Assembly (NCBI GenBank): GCA_028386065.3
Contig: JAKUCV010004208.1
Span: 233,969 to 297,968, forward strand
Direction: 5' to 3'
Source of the DNA: Turnera subulata
Lineage: Eukaryota > Streptophyta > Magnoliopsida > Malpighiales > Passifloraceae
Length of the DNA stretch: 64,000 nt
Shown here one piece after another: positions 46,672 to 58,402 of the stretch. The notes under the pieces are model-generated. The model worked only from the letters and a program-made list of their open reading frames with translations. It did not search any database and was not told the origin of the DNA. Position numbers and translations under genes: made by a program. Numbering within the stretch: position 1 is the stretch's first letter; every line of letters starts with the position of its first letter.

Positions 46672-49600
46672 TGAAACGCCCGAGTCCCAATTTATAATAT
46701 AAAATAGAATTTAAATATAAAATGACCAAATTGCCCTTACCATTCCCGGGACACGAAAAATCATCAACTAAACACCCGTATCCCAAATAACCCATTAAAT
46801 CAATTACAACATGAGAAGTGACCAAAATGCCCTTCTACCCGGGATACGGTATCAACAACAAGATCAACATTCAATCAAATAATAAATAATACAATAGAAT
46901 CAAGTACGCAGCAAAAGACAAAAATACAAAGCAACGTGCATGCAATGAACCTTATGGATCCGACCCGAGGAGGAAAGCACCACCACCTGCTGATATGCAT
47001 CAATGCTCAATGAGTAGTTAACCTGAAAAAGACTGTGAGGGGGTAAGACCAACCACTGTCTCACCGCAAACAAATAAACCAGTGTATACAAATACAAATC
47101 AACTACAAGTTCACCGGCATCAGGCAACAACAACCACAATGCACAAACAAGTCACAATGAACAATACAAGTCATCATCAGACTTCAAACCAACACTGATC
47201 TTTAGTCACTTAATTATCATTGTACTTTATTGTTATTAGAGTTGAATGTTTTATTAGGGCCCTCTACTGTGTGCGTCGAGCTCGGTCCCGTCTGATCAGA
47301 TAACCAGGGCATAAGCCCAATTACAATCAGGGCCCAAGCCCAAATATCATTATAGAGAGAGAGAGACAGACAGAGAGAAAGAGGGAGGTAGAAAGGGGGA
47401 GATAGAAAGAGGGAGGTAGAACCGGTCATCACAGACCCATATGCTAAACCGCATATACCATGCTATCCCGCATGAAATCCCGAAGGATATCATTTCCCGC
47501 TCGAATCAACCGGTCAACAGCCCCACAGTAGAATTATTATAATTTGTTATTTATGCTTAAAGAGTTTCGTGTACCATTACATATGAATGTCCAGGTTTGT
47601 GTGAATTTAACATCTTATTCTCAAGTCCGGGCCTCCAGCCCACAGTCCACCACACAAACCACAAAACCATATATCACGTTATTTAACACTCAAAACAAGT
47701 CATGCTCGACAGGCATATTATATTCACACTAGTACACAGTTCACATAATCATGCACACTGCATCAGATGTATCATCTATAAGATACAAGGTGTAAACAAG
47801 AACATCTACAAAGCAGGCAAGCATGCATACAGCATTCAAGACCAAACAAATAATACCACTTTAAATACCAAGACAATTAACCGAGCATTGTAGGCAGTAA
47901 TGCATACAAAGGTTTATAAGTCCTCACCTGGATCATTATAATATCTTGGAAGATAAAGCCATCCCCAACCTTGACATTAACGGGTTCCTATAATTGTAAC
48001 CCAACACAATCACATATACAAATCCATGAGACCATGAGATGCATGCATATTGACTAGCCAACTTAGTTCACTGTTAACAATCTTTAACTTCACGTGATGA
48101 TAAAGAATGATTGGGATCCAACCCAAATAATTAATTGTAATTAAAGAAATAATTGAGAACCGGAGAGCTATTATAAAATTTGGAGGCTTAATTATTTTAC
48201 TTCAATTGAATGCGGGCGTAAAGCCAAATTCCAAAATCAACATGGAACAGGTTCGTGGAGAACATCTTGTGACCCTTTAGGAAAACTCGTATGACTCGGG
48301 AAAGTCTAAAACCAACATTGGGCTCCAACAATGAAAATCCACTTTCATAGAAATCAAGTTTCATGGTGAGAAAACAATCTACCGCAACCCATTTGAAAAG
48401 AGTCAAGCTATTGATTTCATAGTCATGAACCGTATCCAGTTAAAGCATGTGCCTACACGTATGAACTAATAATTGAAAAAGGTTTAACAAAGACTTAATG
48501 AAATAAATTGCTAACAATACTAGGAACCCAAACGAAATGCACAACACTGCAGTTGGACTCAAATTCACGTGACTGCATTCTAAGACCCCAAAATCAAGAG
48601 CACGCGTGCCAACCCCAAAATCAAAAAGAATATGTCCAACCTGCCCAGAAACATGGTTTTTGACTATACCGTCTTAAACGAGATTTGTGCGTAACAGAAA
48701 AACTAGTCAATTATCATAAAACCCAACACCCACATGTACACAAGAGCTGACACCCTTAAACTAATATTTATTCATAAACTTGCAATTCTGTAATGCTAGA
48801 TTAGATTATCTCTACTAGTATTAACCACAGAAACGGCCAATACAAAAGACAACATTATTATTTAACGCATCATGATTGGGGAAGGCAAAGAAAAGAGTCG
48901 TCGGAGCACCAACCGGAATTTGTGTATGTACAAACAGTAGTGGCCCGAACCTAGCAGCAACACTGCCAGAGAAGCCCATCACCACCGTCGACCGCGACAA
49001 CACAGACACTACATGACCCGACCTCCGACACGCATGCAAATACCAACCCAAGCAACAACAACACACACACCACCACCATTGACGAGCCCAGCCGCCACCA
49101 GCAAAACAAAAAGAAGTACCCGATTAGCAAATCTGTACCGGGTAGTCCACAGCCGCAAGACGAAAGGAAGAAGAACAAAGAAGAAGAAGAAGGAATCCGG
49201 CGATTTACCTCGTGGCAGGCGACAGCGGCGCAGGCTCGAGCCTCGTCCTCGAACCGTTGCTCGTCTCTGTCGGCGTGCCTCAGTTCCTCCACCCCCGAAA
49301 CCTTCTCTGACCATGGATCCGTGGGTCAAGCGAAACAAAACAAGACGTTGACAATGAGGGGTTGTCGGCGACGACATCAAGAGAACGAAGAAGAGGATGA
49401 AATATCAGGTGCGACGGTTTTGAGTGGAAAAGAAAGGGGTGAGAGAAAGGAGATCGTGGGGAGTGAAAGAGAGTGGCCGGCCGAACTCGGAAGAGAGGAG
49501 AGTGAGGAAAGAGAGGAGAGAGAGAAAAGAAAGAATTTATACCTAGGGTTTGGCTAGTGCTCAAAACAGCGTCATTTTGGTTAACAAAAACGACGTCGTT

Positions 49601-49928
49601 TTGTCTTCCTGGCGCCTCAGGTCAACGCAGCCTCACATCCTGGTCTAAACACAAGCCATGCTTGAGTTTCATGGCTATGCTCTCTCAATACGACGTAGTT
49701 TTGGTCAAAACTACATTAAACTTTGTGTTTCAGCCTAAAACACGATTTACTTCCGATGAAACCCGAACAAGGAATATCTCCCGCTTAAAATAAGATTTCC
49801 CAAGGATAATAAATATTTTTTTTTGTTGACCAAAAATCCGAAAATTCTTCGAGGGTAAAATTGGAATTTAAATTCCAAAAATTTGAAAATTCCATAAAAA
49901 TTAATTAACGAAAAATCGGGGCATTACA
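46672..49928 (-). mobile_element. Solo LTR of a gypsy (chromovirus-type) element (3257 bp)
   Basis: Reverse strand begins TGTAATGCCCCG at 49928 and ends GGGCGTTTCA at 46672. The target duplication ACCTA is at 46667-46671 and 49929-49933. No internal region follows on either side, so it arose by LTR-LTR recombination. Its length, termini and internal layout (a GC-rich leader-like island near 49000-49500, read in reverse) resemble the SG LTRs, but I see no extended sequence match, so it is another family. Open frames in the GC island look like chance. Confidence 0.85.
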
Positions 49929-49933
49929 ACCTA

Positions 49934-50625
49934 CCTTAGACAACAAGAATGATGAATAGATATTACATGTAGATGGATCTTTTACCAAAGGAGAGAAGTT
50001 GTGTAGGTATGATAATCACAACACCATAGAAGGACATGTCCAAAATTTTCAAATTTCTCTGAAGCTAGCAAGGCCAGCCTCAAACAATCAGGTTGAGTAT
50101 GAACCCCCTCTTAATAGGTGCAATATCGGCAAAAAATTTTAGCAATTCGTAACTGATATTTGAGCAAATAAGCGAAAATTTTAAGGCGAAGGACGAGGTT
50201 ATTAAGTATTATCTGAAGAACATTGACGAGACGCGATCAAAACTAGTCAATTTAGAGGTCATTAAAGTTCTCCCATTCACATAATAAAAAAGCTGATATC
50301 CTGGCCAAAATGCAGAAGCCCAATCTAACACCGACATTCCAGAAAAGATCATAAGGCAACCTTTAAATACCCATCCATCGGAAGGAAATGTCCTTCCCAT
50401 TCTTACATTAGATTCTTATATATATCTAATTAAGAAGTACATATCAGATGTGTCGGATCTTGTTGAGGCTCGAATGATAATAAAACAAGCAACAAGATAT
50501 GCACCATACAATAAGGAGATCTCTACAAGAGGTCGGTCACAAGAGCTTTGTTAAAGTTCTTAACACCTGAAAGTGCAAAAATAATAATGGAAGAAGTGCA
50601 CCAAGATGCATGTAGAAACCACCCA
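49934..50625 (+). pseudogene. Tat-like RNase H and integrase zinc-binding fragment
   Basis: The frame at about 49962 shows H-V-D-G-S-F-T-K-G, later A-S-N-N-Q-V-E-Y-E and the distorted K-A-D-x-L-A end of an RNase H. From 50400 on there are L-V-E-A-R and E-V-H-Q-D-A-C-R-N-H-type residues that fit the start of the integrase zinc-binding domain. Several stops and shifts are present. Confidence 0.65.
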
Positions 50626-52179
50626 GGTTAATGGTATATTTGGTACCCCTAGTAGTTCAAATTCGTCAATTGTATATCCTGAATTTTTTTCCATCAATTC
50701 TGTACCCGTACTTTATGAGTTCGCGTCAATTGTATACCTCGGGCGGCACTTTGATGATGTGGCATGCTACCTGTTAATGGTGTGTATCGATTTAGTCCCT
50801 GATATGTCGGGCATGAATAGACCTAACAAAAGTATGATATACTAGTGGCTTTTCTTTTTTCAAAGAGAAAGTCATATTTATATAATCGAAGTTCACAAAG
50901 TACTATTAAAATACATCCCATGAACTGTTATAAACCACTAGGATAATAAGCAAACCCGTTAAACTAGTAGGACGACAAGATTGTAACAAAGTACAGTACA
51001 AACAAAAGAGGAATATCAATATCGGCTCCATTATGAAGAGACTCTAGCTAGGTTTGGTGTAAATGGTGGGCGACCTAGGACTGGCTAATGCCAATTGGAT
51101 CTCCCGAGCTGCGTCTCTGTAAGCTTGCTTAAGTGTTCATCAACTATTGAGAAATCTTTAAGTTTAGATTATTAAAATTTTTTAGGGGTTTGGTTCTTGT
51201 TTATTGAGCTTTATACCTTTGTGAAATCTTTGGGGCTTAATTGTATCAACATGTTATTAAAAAATTATTCCGAGTAAAATTATGTAGATTTTGCTTAAGG
51301 GGAACAGGTTTGAAGTTTGATCCTTGATAAAAAGCTTTGGGTATAAGTTTGGATTTAACCTTTGTAAAATTCTAGATTAGAGAGTGAGCTTTGAGAAAAT
51401 TCTAGTAAAGATTTCAGCTTGTCTTGGCACTTGCTTGCTGGTATAAAGTTGCCTTTTATACTTATCTAAAGATAGGCAACGATTATATTTTGAAGAGGTC
51501 AAAAATGGCTATTTTTCTAGAAGATTTGGTACGGGCTAGTATACAATTCTTCTACTGAAATTTTTCTTCAACAAAACTCTTGTGGCTTATTAATTAAAAC
51601 CCTTCCAACATCTTTTGCAAACTTTATTGGCTTCATAAAGGACAATATAATTGCTCTTTTCTTGTGACTTGGAGGATTTGAGAAGATACCAACAACCCTA
51701 AGAACTTTCAACCAATCTTGTGTGAACACCTCATATACTTTACAACTGCTCCCTTAAATTGATTCTTTGACTTGATTTGAACTTTCGGATGAGACAAATA
51801 TCCACAATGAGCAATGGCTACATATCTTAGTGGAGAAAGAAAGAAGACGAAAGTGGGAGGAAGGAACACAATTGAAAGTACATGAGCAAGCGGGACAAAG
51901 ACTTATGACTTCAACAATCATTCACGTACCAATGAAATTTCCCCGTGAAATGCACCATTTGGAAGAATACAAAAGACTAATGGGCTTTGTAAATTAAGCA
52001 AACATTGAAAAAGAATTCTGCAAGACAAAAAAAAACCCAATTGAATATGAAAACGAAAAAATATATTTCTAGATAGGCCTATCAAATAACATTAAAAGAG
52101 ATAACAAGATGAACTCGTCCAAAAATATTTTGGCCCTGGGCATTAACTCAACTAGCAACACTTGCAAAGTTAGAAAATA

Positions 52180-52425
52180 TTTTAAGGTAGAAGAAGGAGA
52201 AGCAGAAGGAGAAGGAGGAGGAGGAGGAGAAGCAGGAGGAGGAGGAGGAGAAGGAGAAGGAGAAGATGGAGAAGAAGAATAAGGAGGAGGAGGAGAAGAA
52301 GAAGCAAAAGAAGGAAGAGGGGGAGGAGGAGGAGGAGGAGGAGGAGGAGGAGGAGGAAGTAAAAGGAGAAGGAGGAGAAGAAGAGAAGAAGCAGAAGGAA
52401 AAGAAGGAGAAGAATACAATTAATG
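52180..52425. repeat. GAA/GGA microsatellite cluster
   Basis: Long runs of GAA, GGA and AGG triplets, almost pure purine on this strand. Frames over it (Glu/Lys-rich or Ser/Phe/Pro-rich) are artefacts. Confidence 0.9.
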
Positions 52426-52495
52426 GTATACAAGAAAAAGAAGAATTAATCGTATACAAGAAATAATTATAATATTAAATAAGAAGAAGAAGAAG

Positions 52496-52990
52496 TGTAA
52501 CGTCCTGGCTTGTCGACTGTCACTACAGACCAACACGGGACTTTTCCAACATGCTTTGTCCTCACTCGCATATTTTTGGGGAAAACTTCCCAGCAGGTCA
52601 CCCATCCTAGAATTGCTCCAAGTCAAGCACGCTTAACTTTGGAGTTTTTTTTCTGGAATGAGCACCGAAAAGGTAGGTGCACCTTATTGATATAGTTAGT
52701 ACCCATCAAACTATTTAAGCTATTCTCAATTGTACAGTCCCATACATATACAACCTCTAAACACTTCATTTGAGCCATTCTTAATTATATAGTCCCATAC
52801 CTGTATCATTACGAAATTGCCCCAACTGTGCAGCCCCATCCCTACACAGTCTTAGGATCTCTCATATTTCGGTGTGGAATCGGTTCATTCCTGTGCCCCC
52901 TCTGTCTAGAAGCCCGTTGGAAGCCGCTCCTTGTCCATGCTCATTTCGGCACAAACGTATACTTCTCGACCTTATAGACCCCGGGTGTCA
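52496..52990 (+). mobile_element. Cassandra-type solo LTR (495 bp) in a GAA microsatellite
   Basis: Starts TGTAACGTCC and ends GGGTGTCA, with GAA repeats on both sides; the target duplication cannot be defined inside the microsatellite. It contains a 5S rRNA-derived segment, the hallmark of Cassandra terminal-repeat retrotransposons in miniature. No internal region or second LTR is seen. It is longer than I would expect for a Cassandra LTR. Confidence 0.75.
52580..52685 (-). pseudogene. 5S rRNA-derived segment of the Cassandra LTR
   Basis: On the minus strand it keeps AGGATGGGTGACC (C-box region) and GTTAAGCGTGCTT (A-box region), the internal promoter parts of plant 5S rRNA. Regions between and around them diverge, so it is not a functional 5S gene. 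In Cassandra this segment may drive RNA polymerase III transcription. Confidence 0.8.
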
Positions 52991-53190
52991 AAAGAAGAAG
53001 AAGAAGAAGAAGAAGAAGGAGCATAAGTCGGAGCAGGAGCAGGAGGTGAAGGAGGAGGAGGAGCAGGAGCAGGAGCAGAAGGAGAAGGAGAAGGAGAAGG
53101 AGAAGGAGGAGGAGGAGGAAGAGGAGGAGGGGGAGGAGAAGTAGAAGAAGAAGAAGAAGGAGGAGGAGGAGGAGGAGAAAAAGAAGAAGA
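52991..53190. repeat. GAA/GGA microsatellite cluster, right of the Cassandra LTR
   Basis: Triplet repeats continue the array that the LTR split, again almost pure purine. Confidence 0.9.
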
Positions 53191-53204
53191 ATTTCTTTTT
53201 ATGA

Positions 53205-53383
53205 TTAATTACAATTTAGAAATATAATTAGAATTAATTGTATACAAGAAATAATTATAATATTAAATAAGAAGAAGAGAATATGGATAAGATTTTTGAA
53301 TTTTTTTGTGGTTAATTATAATTTAGTAATATAATTAGAATTAATCGTATACAAGAAATAATTATAATATTAAATATATTTTC
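53205..53383. repeat. About 105-bp direct repeat in the long-TIR element
   Basis: The phrase AGAATTAAT(T/C)GTATACAAG followed by AAATAATTATAATATTAAAT occurs at about 53230-53270 and 53335-53378, and once more at 52442-52481. The copies lie next to the purine tracts, suggesting expansion of a unit containing both. Confidence 0.65.
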
Positions 53384-53651
53384 GTTCTATAAAAGGATTT
53401 GATTAATATAAATAAAAATTTGAGGACTTTACTATATAATTCTAACAGACCTACATGATTAAATTTTAAATTTAGGGGGCAAACTAACACAAGTTATTGG
53501 CAGGCAGCATGCCACGTCATCAAAATGTTTCCCAAGGTACACAATTAACGCAAATTTCAAAAATACGGGTATATAATTAACAGGAAAAAAAAGTTGAGGT
53601 ATACAATTAACGAATTTGAATTAATACGGATACCAATTATACCATTAATCC

Positions 53652-54590
53652 TTATACCAAGGTATCAAATGCTGGTCCACCAAATACTGAGGAAGGGGTA
53701 CTATTGCCCTACTACCATTTGGAAGGACATAAAGGAATATATCAAAAGTTGTGAGAAATACTAGCAATACAGTATCATACCTCATCAACAAGCAAGTCTA
53801 CTAAATACCCTACGTACTTGCCCATTTGCTCAATGGGAATTTACATACTTGAACCTTTTCCTATAGTTAATGGGGAAAGAAAATACGTAATAGTTGCAGT
53901 AGACTATTTTACAAGATGAGTAAAAGCCAAGGCCATTACAAGCATAACGACCCATACCATCCTGAAGTTTGTTAAGAAAAATATCGTCTTTCACTCTTGA
54001 ATACCTAGGACCATTGTGAGTGATAATTAAAGGCGATTCGATAGTAAGCTTTTCAAGGAGTTTGTCGAGGAATTAGAGATCAAGCTCTACTTTTCTTCAG
54101 TTGTGCATCCCCAAGAAAATGGACTAGTGTAAAAGAAGAATCACATAATAATTAAAAAAAAAAATCCATTGCAATAAAAGATAGAAGAAAAATAAGAGAA
54201 AATGGACAGATTTCCTTCAAGAGGTCCTATGGAAGCGTTAGGACCACTATCAATATAACCACATGTGCAACCCCCTTTTGTTTGGTATTAGAACAGAGGT
54301 AATAGTTCGTTCCAGATAACTGAGCCGAATTTAATGATCCATGTTTTTTAAGAAAAAAGGGAATGGCGAGTTACCTGACGTTTGGACACAGGAGAGGAGA
54401 CTATAGAAGAGGCCATGATGAAGACATTGGCCTACCAACAAAGAATGGCAAGATACTACAACAAGAGAGTTAGACCTCGACAAGTCCAACTTGGAGCAAC
54501 AGGTCTCAAAATGGAACAAACACAGCCCAAATTGGAAGGACCCTATCAAGTTAAGAGGGGAAAATACTAAGCTTCTTATTTACTACGAAA
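53652..54590 (+). pseudogene. Tat-like integrase core and C-terminal domain, broken
   Basis: Readable pieces include I-L-R-K-G-Y-Y-C-P-T, C-P-F-A-Q-W-E-F, V-D-Y-F-T-R-type residues, F-S-S-V-V-H-P-Q-E-N-G at about 54095-54125, and the C-terminal A-R-Y-Y-N-K-R-V-R-P-R with L-E-G-P-Y-Q-V at 54450-54560. Multiple frame changes separate them. Confidence 0.7.
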
Positions 54591-54640
54591 TCCACAAACC
54601 GGATGTTTGCTCTCCACATCTAGAACATGGACAATTTAAA

Positions 54641-56059
54641 AAGTTCTACCCAAAGTAGGCGAAAGTTCTCCAAAGTTCTTATTTAGATGCTTTCTCAATG
54701 TCTACCTTCTCTTTATTTTCTCTCCAAGTTTTATTTCTACTTTCCTGCGAATAAGGATTTTGTGGAGTCCCTTTGTTTCATTTGAATAAAAAGTCAATAA
54801 AGAGGTTCTTTCAAAAAGGAGTTAAGGACCTCCAGCGAGATCCCTAGGAAGGAGACTTTCTCAGATTAAGGTCACTAAGAACCTTTAAAATAAAAGTCAT
54901 TGAGGACCTCACAAGCAAAGGATCTTTGAGGCCTCTCAAGTGAAGTATCCAAAGACCTCGAGTCCAAATAGGACTTTCTTAGACAAAGATCCCAAATGAT
55001 CTCTCTGGTTAAGGTCCTTAAAGACCTCTAAAATGAACCTGAGGACATCAAAGGTCTCAAAATCCCAAAAGGGACATCACAGGGACCTTGAGTACACATG
55101 AATACCGTGAGAATTTCTTTGACACAGAACCTCTAATGGAAGAGGAGTTGATGAATCTCTCTGCAGTTAAAGCTTAGTTTTTCGTTAAAAATCTATAGGG
55201 ATGTCCAAATGATAAACTCTTATGCAACTAGCTAGACTATATTGTTGTCACTAAAACCTATATAGAGAAGAACAAAAGGGCACATTCAATATAATTAACG
55301 AATATGTATTGGCATGAAATTATGCAGACGGAGAAACCTCTCAGGAAAAGGAACGATAATCTTGAGAAATTAAATAAACTCAGTTGAGGACCTCATACAC
55401 GTTTAAAGTAAAAATAAAAATTAGGTGACCAGGATACCTTTGACAAAAGTAAAATCTTTTCCAATCAAGAAGGGGAAAAAAAAAAATCCCGAAACAACCT
55501 TAAAGAAGGGAAAAGGCAACTTAAAATATATCAAAAATAGTAAGAAAAAGTTGAGATACCCTAAAACAACATCAAATGGAAAGGGCGAATTCTTAACGTT
55601 CAAGAGGAAGGAGCTTCTTCTTCTTCATTTGCAAATGAACCGAGAGATACACTTACTTGATATGTTGCCTTAATATCATCTGAAGAAGGAAAATCACGCA
55701 CAAGTTCATATTAAAAGGAGAAACCTCCTTAAGGTGTTTTAGAAAGACATCCTTCAATAGCTTGCTCGAATGTGATGCACTTATGTGACACTTTTCAAAG
55801 AGAGTTTGATTAGGTGGATGAGCTGAAAGGTGAAAAGGCATTGTGATTCAGTGCCTAATAAAATCACTTTATTTAGCTTAAGTAAATGACTAATAATCAA
55901 CATGCGATCAAAGTACATTGATTGAGCAAGTTTAATTCAAATAAGTGGTTAGATGTCTTTAATTGGAGGACTTAACCTACTCTCTCTAAGGTCTTGCTAA
56001 AAAACTCAAAAGACAATTTATAAACCTCCATTTGAGTTAGGGTTAGTGATAACATATTA
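54641..56059. other. Probable 3' region of the Tat-like element, no gene
   Basis: 54790-55100 repeats GACCTC and AGGACCT words at irregular spacing. The remainder has no supported feature; short Lys-rich frames near 55425-55670 seem fortuitous. An LTR could not be delimited. Confidence 0.35.
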
Positions 56060-56064
56060 TTTTC

Positions 56065-56297
56065 TGTTATAAAATTAAGACATGTGAATGTCATTGTATG
56101 ACTGTACCTACCTATTTTCTATTGTATTTATATAACATCACCGAAGCAATAAAGATTCATATAGATATTGTTCTTCGTTTCTCAGCTTCCTCTTCTAGCC
56201 CTTCTCTGCTTCCTCTTCCACCTTCTCTGCTTTCTCTTCCATTTCATCTTCTGCAAACTTAAAATTATCACAGCTATTAAACTTTAAATTTATAACA
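56065..56297 (+). repeat. Copia-2 5' LTR (233 bp)
   Basis: TGTTATAAAA to TTATAACA with TATTTATATAA near 56123-56133 as possible promoter word and CTTCCTCTTC repeats in its second half. Confidence 0.9.
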
Positions 56298-56312
56298 CGT
56301 TATCAGCACGAT
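56298..56312 (+). other. Primer-binding region of Copia-2
   Basis: CGTTATCAGCACGA directly after the LTR, identical to Copia-1. Confidence 0.5.
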
Positions 56313-56394
56313 CGTCCCTACCCAGAGCATCGTTTTTGCAGTAAAGCCAAAGGAAGAAGAAAACTGAAGAAGAAAGAAAAAAAGAAACCCGTCA

Positions 56395-57160
56395 CCTTAC
56401 CTCAGCACTATTCACGCGGAACGGTTCCGCGTCGCCGCTCACGCCACCGCCCACACCGGCGTGCTCCTCGCGCCGTCGCCAACCGCCCGAAGCCTTCTCC
56501 GTCCTCTGCCGCCGCTGGACGCGCCGAGAGGAAGCGGAAACCCGACGGCCGACCCGCGGATCCTTCTTCCTCTGCTCCTGCCTCTGTTCCCGGCGACGCA
56601 GCACCGGTTTTTTCGCCGCTCCTCGTGTCGCCCCGTCGCTGCTGTGCTCGCGACTCCCTTCCCCGCACTCGCCTCGCCGCCAGGAGCAGAAGACCCAACG
56701 GCCGAGTCGACGACCTGACTTAATCCGCCGGGTCCTCCTCCCTTGTTCTCCCCGCTACCGCCCCAACAGTCACCAGTAGGCGTCACTGCGAGCACCAGCC
56801 GGGTCGCCGCCCCTCCTTCCTCTCTCGCGCCTCGCCGTTCGTCGTCACCGCCGCCACCTGCAACTCGTCACAGCGGGCGACCCGCGAGGCGGAGAAGACG
56901 ACCTGGATGGGTCGGGTTGACCCGACGGTCGCGGGCCTGGTTCGCCTGGGCTTGAGTTTTGTCCTGGGCCGGGAACAGTTATGGGCTTGGGCTGGCACTG
57001 TTCGGCCCACTCTGCACAAAAAAAAAACAGAAAAGAAAAGAAAAGAGAAAAAGAATGGAAAAGAAAAAAGAAAAAAAAAGAGAAAAGAGAAAAGAAAAAA
57101 AAAGAAAAAAAAGGAAAAAAAAAAGAAAGAAAAAAGAGGGGAAGAATTTATACTGCTGAA
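56395..57160 (+). other. GC-rich leader module and purine tract in Copia-2
   Basis: A 600-bp GC-rich island (CACTATTCACGCGGAACGG... to CGGCCCACTCTGC) followed by an A/G tract (57015-57140). Composition, starting words and the closing GGGCTTGGGCTGG-type words resemble the island in the SG1 LTR at 3040-3470. Copia-1 has nothing like it here. Frames within it are not supported as genes. Confidence 0.5.
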
Positions 57161-57559
57161 AGATTTATCGAGTAAGCGTATATACCCTCTATTATTATGT
57201 CTTTTTATGTTTATTTAAATTACAATTGAGCTATGAAAAAACCCATGGTATTTAATTTCTCGCTTTAATTTACGTTTTGGGCTCATACAAGGCCCATCGC
57301 ATTTAATTTTCGGTTATTTATTGGGCTATAAAAAGGCCCATTATATTTATTTTCTTGCTTTAATTTACGTTTGGCTTGGGCTCGTACAAGGCCCATCATA
57401 TTTAATTTATCACTTCAATTTACATTTTGACTGGGCTCGTACAGGGCCCATTGCTTTTAATTTTTGGTTATTCACTTATAATTGGGCTAATTAATAAAAA
57501 GCCCATGTTTATTTATTTTTATTTAAGTCTTTTATTTATTTAATTTTTGGCATTATGTT

Positions 57560-57830
57560 AATATTACAAATATCCGAGGCCCTTAAAATTTTCGGAAGAA
57601 ATTTATTATGGGCATTAAATGTGGAAATGAATTTAAATGATAATAGTTTGGAAGACTAAATAAAAGAGTCCAGAAGACTCAATAAAAGAGACAATAAAGC
57701 AAAGACTGGATGTCTTACTGCCAAAAGATCCCGCAGATCTTTGTGGAAAATTGAAAAAAGATATGACCACCAGAAAATGGATATTGTATGACCATCACAA
57801 AGATGGATACTGCTCTTTTCTTGCTTACCC
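57560..57830 (+). pseudogene. Copia-2 gag remnant
   Basis: Nucleotide similarity to Copia-1 gag is clear around TTTTCGGAAGAAA and AAAGATATGACCAC, but most of the gene is deleted and no frame survives. Confidence 0.65.
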
Positions 57831-58402
57831 TGAAGGTGCAAGTCAATATATATTGAATAATTTTATTTTTTTATGTTCAGTTTTTATGTTTAGTTTTATT
57901 TAATTTTATTTTATTTACTTTACAGCATTTTATAATCGTTTCTAAAATAATGGCTCAGGCATTAATCCTGAAGACAATGCAAGTTGACATCCAAAGGGGG
58001 AGAGTTATATGTGTGGATGTCAACTATTTCACATAATATGTGATAGTACAATCTATGAGAAAAAGATTAACACGCTCCAGAAGAGCATAAGATTGAATAC
58101 GTTCATGAAGAACGCATACTTTACTATGATCAAGAAGATCATATATTTACACTCTGGAAAAGCAAATACTCTTGAAGAGAACAGAAACTCCCATTTACAG
58201 TAATAAAAGATATTATTATGGATACCCTTGAATTAACTCTGCTCTATTCCCTGAAGCGAATAAGACAGTATAATTTAATTGTGCCTGTGACAGTGAGTGA
58301 TGTTATAATGGCAAAAGTAAGGGAAAACATGCATATTATTATTGCAAAATGGATCCATAACTAGAGAACATTCACAAAGAGGAACCGTTCTTATACATGA
58401 GT

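Larger units (their letters stand above)
50626..53651. mobile_element. Long-TIR DNA element (3.0 kb) inserted in the Tat integrase
   Basis: The first about 150 bp (GGTTAATGGTATATTTGGTA...) and the reverse complement of the last about 150 bp (GGATTAATGGTATAATTGGTA...) align over their whole length, including GATGATGTGGCATGCTACCTG-like words about 130 bp in. TIRs this long are typical of Mutator-like elements, but I find no clear 9-bp duplication and no transposase. Tat integrase sequence continues on both sides. About 50790-52180 is AT-rich DNA with no gene that I can support. Confidence 0.7.
46560..54640 (+). mobile_element. Decayed Tat-like Ty3/gypsy element, interrupted twice
   Basis: Three blocks of pol line up in order once two insertions are removed: the end of the reverse transcriptase/connection region (about 46590-46671), RNase H and the integrase zinc-binding start (49934-50625), and the integrase core and C-terminus (53652-54590). 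The insertions are a solo LTR (46672-49928) and a long-TIR element (50626-53651). Several frameshifts and stops show great age. LTRs of this element were not recognised; 54641-56059 may hold its 3' part. Confidence 0.7.

Noticed and set aside
52069..52466. Pro-, Ser- or Leu-rich frames of up to 116 codons
   Set aside because: Translations of GAA/GGA microsatellite DNA.
52580..52685. Functional 5S rRNA gene
   Set aside because: Only promoter-box regions match; the rest diverges and lies inside a Cassandra LTR.
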